Positions 1-5,206 of a DNA stretch of 5,206 nucleotides are shown here, in pieces. The stretch is taken from positions 1 through 5,206 of the forward strand of contig CAYWTL010000122.1 in assembly GCA_964460245.1 (NCBI GenBank). Direction: 5' to 3'. The notes below the pieces were generated by a model. It did not search any database. It saw only the letters and a program-made list of their open reading frames with translations, and had not been told where the DNA came from. Within the stretch, counting starts at the first letter, position 1. Each line of letters begins with the position of its first letter. A program made the position numbers and the translations under genes. Source of the stretch: JAXDBM01 sp964460245 (GTDB taxonomy: Bacteria > Desulfobacterota > Syntrophia > Syntrophales > Fen-1087).

Positions 1-1121
1 CCGGGGGGAACGTCGCACTGGTTAAACGAGTTATTCCCCCAGGCCCTCACGGTTCCGTCGGACTTCAGGACGAGGCTGTGTACGCCACGCGCCGCTACCG
101 CCACATTGTCGTCCCCGGTGACGTCGCACTGGCCGTCGTCGTTATTCCCCCAGGCCACCACCCTGCCGTTGGACTTCAGTGCCAGGCTGTGTTTGCTGCC
201 CGCAGCCACCGCCACAACGTTGTTCAGGCCGGCGGGGACGCTGCACTGGCCTTCATCGTTATTCCCCCGAGCCACCACCGTGCCGTCGGACTTCAGGGCC
301 AGGCTGTGGTCACGACCTGTCGCCACGGCCACAACACCGCCGAGATCTACGCGGACGTTGCACTGGCCTTCATCGTTATTCCCCCAGGCCGCCACCGTGC
401 CGTCGCCTTTTACAACCACACAGTGGAGGCGTCCGCCGGCAAGCCCGTGCGGCAGGGCGATGTTGCACTGGCCATAATAATTATTCCCCCAAGCCACCAC
501 CGTGCCATCGGACTTCAGGGCCAGGCTGTGGTAATATCCCGCCGTCAAAGCCACGATACCGCTCAGCCCGCTTGGGACATCGCATTGGCCAGCACCGTTG
601 TTTCCCCAGGCCACCACCGTGCCATCGGACTTCAGGGCCAGGCTGTGGGAATATCCCGCCGCCACAGCCACGACACCGCTCAGGCCCGCGGGTACGCTGC
701 ACTGACCGTAATTATTATCCCCCCAGGCCACCACCGTGCCGTCTGCTTTAACGGCAAGGCTGTGGTATCCGCCCGCCGCCACGGCAACCACCCCGGTGAG
801 GCCCGCCGGGACCGTGCTTATACCTAATGTGTCAGCACCCCAGACTGCCACCGTGCCGTCGGACTTCAGGGCCAGGCTGTGATATCCGCCCGCCGCCACG
901 GCAACCACACCAGCGAGGGATGCAGGTACATTGCACTGACCACTAGCGTTCCAACCCCAGGCAGCCACCGTGCCGTCGGACTTCAGGGCCAGGCTGTGGT
1001 ATCCGCTTCCCGCCACTTCCATCACCCTTCCGAGGCCCGCCGGGACAGTGCTCTGACCGAAGAGGTTACCCCCCCAGGCCAACACCGTGCCATCGACCCG
1101 GACGCCGAGGCTATGGCTTAT
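1..1121 (-). repeat. Tandem array of ten RCC1-like repeats (about 117-bp unit)
   Basis: In the encoded protein the units span residues 58-96, 97-135, 136-174, 175-213, 214-252, 253-287, 288-326, 327-365, 366-402 and 403-430 (cut by the window edge). Seven complete units after the first, or including it, are exactly 39 residues (117 bp); the sixth is 35 and the ninth 37. Identity extends to DNA: the block encoding HSLALKSDGTV is the same or differs by one or two bases in units 2, 3, 5, 6 and 8, which suggests recent duplication or gene conversion. Eight of the ten units carry Cys in a GQC or NQC motif; units 1 and 3 have Ser there. Confidence 0.9.
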
Positions 1122-1292
1122 GCCACCGGCAATGGTGGCATGCTGCCGGGCCTCCGCAGGAAGTGCGAGGCCCGCAAAGACCGCCAAAAAGATTAATGAG
1201 AGGAAGAATGGTGAAGGTTTTTGTTTGATTGACTTGTCCCGGGCGTAAACCACTGCCGGCGGGCCGCTATTAAAAGAGGCATTCCGGATCAT
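1..1292 (-). CDS. Exported RCC1-repeat (beta-propeller-like) protein, 3' end outside window
   Basis: Reading the minus strand from ATG at 1292 gives 430 uninterrupted codons to the window edge, with no stop, so the C-terminus is missing. Residues 1-28 are a long polar/basic n-region. Residues 29-44 are hydrophobic (FFLSLIFLAVFAGLAL), followed by an Ala-Glu-Ala site at 46-48, a convincing Sec signal peptide. From residue 58 on, the protein is about ten tandem units built on HSLALKSDGTVVAWGNN, then GQC-V-AGL and VVAVAAG. This is the bacterial RCC1-like repeat, a family whose known folds are beta-propellers. Family members are usually binding or scaffold proteins; no enzymatic motif is visible and the ligand cannot be told. 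The start is fixed by AGGAGG nine nt upstream. The gene is monocistronic at its 5' end, with its own promoter at 1394-1422. A missing C-terminal anchor or sorting domain could change the prediction from secreted to surface-bound. Family assignment is confident; function is unknown. Confidence 0.9.
   Translation of the reverse strand, partial: MIRNASFNSGPPAVVYARDKSIKQKPSPFFLSLIFLAVFAGLALPAEARQHATIAGGISHSLGVRVDGTVLAWGGNLFGQSTVPAGLGRVMEVAGSGYHSLALKSDGTVAAWGWNASGQCNVPASLAGVVAVAAGGYHSLALKSDGTVAVWGADTLGISTVPAGLTGVVAVAAGGYHSLAVKADGTVVAWGDNNYGQCSVPAGLSGVVAVAAGYSHSLALKSDGTVVAWGNNGAGQCDVPSGLSGIVALTAGYYHSLALKSDGTVVAWGNNYYGQCNIALPHGLAGGRLHCVVVKGDGTVAAWGNNDEGQCNVRVDLGGVVAVATGRDHSLALKSDGTVVARGNNDEGQCSVPAGLNNVVAVAAGSKHSLALKSNGRVVAWGNNDDGQCDVTGDDNVAVAARGVHSLVLKSDGTVRAWGNNSFNQCDVPP
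1149..1292 (-). other. Signal peptide coding segment (48 residues)
   Basis: The segment encodes residues 1-48 of the RCC1-repeat protein. It has a 28-residue n-region with several Arg/Lys residues, a 16-residue hydrophobic core, then Pro-Ala-Glu-Ala before Arg49. An Ala-X-Ala motif is the classic signal peptidase I site. The n-region is much longer than the usual 5-10 residues, but no other start codon with a ribosome binding site lies nearer the core. Confidence 0.75.
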
Positions 1293-1301
1293 CGTCTGCT
1301 T

Positions 1302-1307
1302 CCTCCT
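1302..1307 (-). promoter_or_regulatory. Ribosome binding site of the RCC1-repeat gene
   Basis: The minus strand reads AGGAGG followed by nine nt and then ATG at 1292-1290. This is a full Shine-Dalgarno match at good spacing and decides the start codon. Confidence 0.85.
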
Positions 1308-1315
1308 GAAATGAT

Positions 1316-1335
1316 GGGGCTCCCTTTGCCGCCCC
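1316..1335 (-). promoter_or_regulatory. Leader hairpin upstream of the RCC1-repeat gene
   Basis: In the transcript sense, GGGGC and GCCCC form a 5-bp all-GC stem around a ten-base purine-rich loop (GGCAAAGGGA), eight nt upstream of the AGGAGG. It lies within the predicted leader of about 95 nt. No known riboswitch class is recognised. It could shape access to the ribosome binding site or mRNA stability, or be incidental. Confidence 0.4.
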
Positions 1336-1393
1336 GGTCTGAAAAAGATGCCGATATTATTGTGATGGAAGAGGATTGCGTTCGATGATGTGA

Positions 1394-1422
1394 ATTATAG
1401 GAAGGTGTTGGGGGGGTGTCAA
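1394..1422 (-). promoter_or_regulatory. Perfect-consensus sigma70-type promoter
   Basis: The minus strand reads TTGACA (1422-1417), a 17-bp spacer (1416-1400) and TATAAT (1399-1394). Both hexamers match the housekeeping consensus exactly and the spacing is optimal. The predicted transcription start is near 1387, giving a leader of about 95 nt to ATG at 1292. The spacer begins with seven C residues, which could affect spacing if the tract length varies. It drives the RCC1-repeat gene. Confidence 0.85.
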
Positions 1423-1427
1423 GAGAT

Positions 1428-1454
1428 ATTTCATTGATATTGCATTGAAATGCA
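1428..1454. promoter_or_regulatory. Operator-like inverted repeats upstream of the promoter
   Basis: TGCATT-GA-AATGCA at 1441-1454 is a perfect 6-2-6 palindrome. A second pair of arms, ATTTCA at 1428-1433 and TGAAAT at 1446-1451, overlaps it with a 12-bp spacer. Both sit 6-32 bp upstream of the -35 hexamer, where an activator or other dimeric regulator could bind. No named regulator consensus is recognised, and the AT-rich sequence raises the odds of chance symmetry. Confidence 0.35.
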
Positions 1455-1508
1455 GGGACAGACTATGAATGCGGAAAATGAACATACACGGATCAACGGA
1501 ACAGAAGG

Positions 1509-1601
1509 CTATTTCAGCGGGTCGCTTTTCTTCATCAGGTCGGCAATCGATTCGGCCAGCTTGCTGCATCCTGCCGGGATGAATGAAGTCTGACTTGAGG
1601 A
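1509..1601 (-). pseudogene. Possible 3' remnant of an unidentified gene
   Basis: On the minus strand, a frame ending in TAG at 1511-1509 encodes a tail reading SFIPAGCSKLAESIADLMKK then SDPLK. It has protein-like composition (an amphipathic, charged helix with ordinary codons), but no start codon with a ribosome binding site lies upstream. The frame stays open into the PIN ORF opposite, where it stops looking like protein (Arg-rich, low complexity). It may be the C-terminal end of a decayed gene whose 5' part was lost in the event that truncated the PIN gene. I do not recognise the family. A chance open frame is a real alternative. Confidence 0.25.
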
Positions 1602-1611
1602 AACCGTCGGA

Positions 1612-1631
1612 AAGCACCGTTTTCGGTGCTT
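1612..1631. repeat. Perfect 8-bp hairpin at the PIN truncation point
   Basis: AAGCACCG (1612-1619), loop TTTT (1620-1623), CGGTGCTT (1624-1631). The stem is perfect and sits where recognisable PIN homology begins (about 1622). No U-tract follows on either strand, so it is not a standard terminator. Such hairpins can mark deletion or recombination endpoints; here that is inference. Confidence 0.6.
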
Positions 1632-2021
1632 GCGGCGAAATCGTCCGCATGCTCTCTGCCGGCGCAATTGCGCTCTCCTTTGATGCTCGAATTCTATCGG
1701 AATACAAGGAAGTCTTGCGACGCCCGAGATTTGGGTTTGAAGAACAAAAGATTGCCGCGCTTCTTGACTATATTGTGTATCGGGGCCGGGCTGTTGCTCC
1801 TACCCCTTTGTCTCAGTCACTTCCTGATCCCGATGACGAACCGTTCCTCGAAATTGCCCTTGCGAGTCAAGCTTCATGTCTTGTTGCAGGCAATCAAAAA
1901 CACTTTCCTGCGGAACAATGCCCCGGCGCTGGAATCATTTTGTCAAATGCGTTTCTCATCTTTTTCAGAAATCAACAGGACAAACAAAGACGCACCACAA
2001 AACTGCTCACCCAGGCCGCGC

Positions 2022-2037
2022 AAAAAACGGCGCGCCG
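2022..2037 (-). terminator. Weak terminator-like element downstream of purF
   Basis: Past the purF stop, the minus strand reads CGGCGCGCCG (2037-2028) followed at once by six T residues (2027-2022). The GC-rich palindrome plus U-tract resembles an intrinsic terminator, but the stem can form only about three bp around a four-base loop. GCGC just beyond the T tract offers an alternative pairing that would put the U-tract in a loop. It overlaps the last codons of the PIN ORF. Confidence 0.3.
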
Positions 2038-2063
2038 ATTAGCTTTTCAATGACTCCCGGCAA

Positions 2064-3506
2064 TCAGAACAGACTGGCCGTTTCGTGTTCTTCGAAGCAG
2101 TACTTCCCGATGTCCTTCGGCGGCGGGAGAGGATAGTTGCCGGAGTAGCAGGCCAGGCAGAAATGGTCTGGGTTCATGCCGGTCGCGGAGACCATTCCTT
2201 CGAGGCTCAGGTAGTGCAGGGAGTCGAGCCCGATGAATTCGGCGATCTCGGCTTCTTCGCCCTTTTGCGCGGCGATCAGCTCTCCCCTGGACGAAAAGTC
2301 GATCCCGTAGGGGCAGGGGTGGCGCGTGGGCGGGCAGCTCACGGCCATGTGAATCTCGGTAGCGCCGTTTTCCCGAAGATTCCAGACCCGGTTCCGGCTG
2401 GTCGTCCCCCGAATGATGGAATCCTCCACGATAAGGACCCGCTTTCCGGAAAGAAGCGGGCGCACGGGGTTCAGCTTGACGCGGACGCCGAAATCCCGCA
2501 TGGCCTGCGTCGGCTGGATAAAGGTCCGGCCCACGTAGTGATTGCGGATCATCCCCATCTCGAAGGGGATTTTGCTTTCCTCGGCATACCCAAGGGCGGC
2601 GTAGTTGCCCGAATCCGGAAAGGGCATGACGAGGTCGACATCCGGCCGGTACTCCCGGGCCATGCCGTGGCCGAGGCGCTTCCGGCACAGGTAGACGTTC
2701 TCCCCGAAGACCTGGCTGTCCGGGCGGGCGAAATAGATCAGCTCGAAGATGCAGTGGGCCGGCTTCACACGGGGATAGGGCGTCAGGCTCTGCACCCCTG
2801 ACTCGTCGATGACGATGATCTCGCCGGGCTCGACATCCCGGAGATATTTGGCCCCTACCAGGTCCAGGGCGCAAGTTTCCGAGGCGACCACCCACCCCCC
2901 GTTGAACGCACCTAGGCAGAGGGGCCTGAAGCCGCGCGGATCACGGGCGGCGACCACTTTGCCGCGGGTCATCATGACCAGGCTGTATGCGCCCTGAACA
3001 CGCCCGAGCGCATAGACCAGGGCCGCCTCAAAGCCGATTTTCAGGTGCGGCGCCATGAGGTGAATGATGACTTCGCTGTCCATAGTGGACTGAAAGATGG
3101 AGCCCCGGTCCTCCAGCTCCGCCCGCAGTTCCCGGGCATTGATCAGGTTCCCGTTGTGGCCCAGGGCATAGTACTCGTCGCTGTGATGCGCCAGGAAGGG
3201 CTGGGCGTTGGAGATGACGGACGAGCCCGTCGTGGAGTAGCGGACATGGCCGATGGCCATCCGGCCGGGCAGCCTGGAGAGCGTGTCCTCCCGGAAGACC
3301 TCGGAAACCAGGCCCATCCCCTTGCGCTCCAGAATCCGACAGCCGTCCGCTGCGGCGATGCCGGCGCTCTCCTGCCCCCGGTGCTGCAGAGCGAAGAGTC
3401 CGAAGAAGGCCACCCTTGCCGCCTCGTCGTGCCCGTAGACGGCAAAGACGCCGCACTCCTCACGCGGCCTGCCGCCCGTTTCATGATATTGATCCCTTTC
3501 CATCAC
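2064..3506 (-). CDS. purF: Amidophosphoribosyltransferase (glutamine PRPP amidotransferase)
   Basis: PurF catalyses the first committed step of purine synthesis in the cytoplasm: PRPP + glutamine gives 5-phosphoribosylamine, glutamate and PPi (EC 2.4.2.14). The 480-residue length is normal. The N-terminal glutamine amidotransferase domain has nucleophile Cys18 in EECGVFAVYGH, preceded by a propeptide that must be cleaved, plus GHVRYSTTG (86-94) and GHNGN (116-120). The C-terminal phosphoribosyltransferase domain carries the PRPP loop VLIVEDSIIRGTTS (357-370). Cys252, Cys398, Cys450 and Cys453 match the arrangement of the four [4Fe-4S] ligands of the Bacillus subtilis-type enzyme, so an oxygen-sensitive cluster is expected. 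Start is either GTG at 3506 or ATG at 3503; GAGGAGG at 3518-3524 lies 11 or 14 nt away, favouring GTG slightly. It follows carB by 97 nt on the same strand. All key residues are present. Confidence 0.97.
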   Translation of the reverse strand: MMERDQYHETGGRPREECGVFAVYGHDEAARVAFFGLFALQHRGQESAGIAAADGCRILERKGMGLVSEVFREDTLSRLPGRMAIGHVRYSTTGSSVISNAQPFLAHHSDEYYALGHNGNLINARELRAELEDRGSIFQSTMDSEVIIHLMAPHLKIGFEAALVYALGRVQGAYSLVMMTRGKVVAARDPRGFRPLCLGAFNGGWVVASETCALDLVGAKYLRDVEPGEIIVIDESGVQSLTPYPRVKPAHCIFELIYFARPDSQVFGENVYLCRKRLGHGMAREYRPDVDLVMPFPDSGNYAALGYAEESKIPFEMGMIRNHYVGRTFIQPTQAMRDFGVRVKLNPVRPLLSGKRVLIVEDSIIRGTTSRNRVWNLRENGATEIHMAVSCPPTRHPCPYGIDFSSRGELIAAQKGEEAEIAEFIGLDSLHYLSLEGMVSATGMNPDHFCLACYSGNYPLPPPKDIGKYCFEEHETASLF

Positions 3507-3517
3507 ACCTTACCGAT

Positions 3518-3524
3518 CCTCCTC
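3518..3524 (-). promoter_or_regulatory. purF ribosome binding site in the carB-purF gap
   Basis: The minus strand reads GAGGAGG, 11 nt from GTG (3506) and 14 nt from ATG (3503). An AAGG at 3511-3508 is closer but too near either start. The rest of the 97-nt gap (3507-3603) has a small hairpin (CGCCG, loop TTTGTG, CGGCG) without a U-tract and no clear promoter, consistent with read-through from carB. Confidence 0.6.
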
Positions 3525-3603
3525 GATGCCGCCGCACAAACGGCGCCGATCCCCGCCCGGGCGTCTTCAGCCGCACGTGCTCGGCACATTGGATTTTTCC
3601 TTC

Positions 3604-5206
<1,603 letters not shown>

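Larger units (their letters stand above)
1583..2053 (+). pseudogene. PIN-domain toxin (COG1569/PIN_3 type), N-terminally truncated
   Basis: The 156-residue ORF matches the 'putative toxin component, PIN family' group from about residue 14 (FGACGEI). It continues through DARILSEYKEVL (34-45), RPRFGF (48-52), LPDPDDEPFLEIALA (80-94) and LVAGNQKHF (100-108). These proteins are predicted Mg-dependent RNases of toxin-antitoxin pairs. Glu40 or Glu43 and Asp82/84/85 supply acidic positions, but the first beta strand with the invariant Asp (family N-terminus like VIDTN) is absent. A stop directly precedes the ATG in frame, no other frame upstream restores that segment, and only a weak CCGGGA lies before the ATG. 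A basic tail (132-156) extends past the usual end. No antitoxin gene is adjacent. It converges on purF with a 10-nt gap and looks lower in GC than carB/purF. It is most likely an inactive relic; family call firm, pseudogene status likely. Confidence 0.72.

Noticed and set aside
78..827. Plus-strand open frame of 249 residues with repeated IPPGHHRAVGLQGQAV, and three others across 106-1196
   Set aside because: They are exact antisense shadows of the RCC1 repeats; repeats and GC-rich codons keep the opposite strand open. The minus frame shows a clear family, signal peptide, ribosome binding site and promoter.
1..1121. CRISPR-like array
   Set aside because: The 117-bp period is coding, with spacing, divergence and reading frame of a protein repeat; there are no short palindromic repeats with unique spacers.
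1440..1469. Weak plus-strand promoter (TTGCAT, 18 bp, TATGAA) for the PIN ORF
   Set aside because: Both hexamers match poorly, and the pair overlaps the palindrome upstream of the minus-strand promoter; not distinguishable from chance.
1357..1707. Minus-strand open frame of 116 residues
   Set aside because: It runs across the perfect promoter and antisense to the PIN ORF, has no family resemblance and no ribosome binding site.
1626..2136. Other plus-strand frames within and after the PIN ORF (1626-2042, 1876-2136)
   Set aside because: They overlap the PIN frame, which carries the recognisable motifs; their translations look random.
2085..2997. Plus-strand frames opposite purF (2085-2801, 2809-2997) and the alternative minus frame 2047-2895
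   Set aside because: They are shadows of the intact, fully recognised purF frame; no family features or ribosome binding sites.
3525..3555. Hairpin in the carB-purF gap as a terminator
   Set aside because: The stem is about five bp and no T run follows on the minus strand.

Overview
The window is bacterial and looks chromosomal. It holds a GC-rich block of housekeeping nucleotide-biosynthesis genes on the right and a more variable accessory block on the left. The carB and purF proteins are full, conserved and undamaged. The PurF is the propeptide-bearing, Fe-S-cluster type. Together with an exported RCC1-repeat protein and a PIN-type toxin relic, this would fit an anaerobic deltaproteobacterial (Syntrophales-like) genome. 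That placement is only an impression; the sequence does not prove it.

Layout, right to left (most genes lie on the minus strand). Positions 5206-3604 hold the C-terminal half of carB, the carbamoyl-phosphate synthase large subunit, whose 5' half lies outside the window. After a 97-nt gap comes complete purF, amidophosphoribosyltransferase (3506-2064). No terminator separates the two, so they are probably co-transcribed. One feeds pyrimidine/arginine synthesis and the other commits PRPP to purines; both use glutamine amide nitrogen. A weak terminator-like element lies just past purF. A plus-strand PIN-family toxin ORF (1583-2053) converges on purF with only 10 nt between them. Its N-terminus, including the first catalytic Asp, is missing, and the break lies at a perfect 8-bp hairpin. 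A possible remnant of another gene's 3' end lies on the minus strand at about 1509-1601.

Positions 1292-1 hold a large partial minus-strand gene: a long signal peptide followed by at least ten RCC1-like repeats of about 39 residues. It is open for 430 codons and runs off the left edge. It has a perfect-consensus sigma70-type promoter (TTGACA, 17 bp, TATAAT), an operator-like palindrome upstream, a leader of about 95 nt with a hairpin, and a strong Shine-Dalgarno sequence. Long plus-strand open frames across this gene are antisense shadows of the repeats.

The most interesting parts are the exported short-module repeat protein with a Cys at the same place in most repeats and its well-marked promoter, and the scar between divergent gene remnants at about 1500-1630. 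I found no CRISPR array, tRNA, rRNA, transposase or recognisable new multi-gene system.
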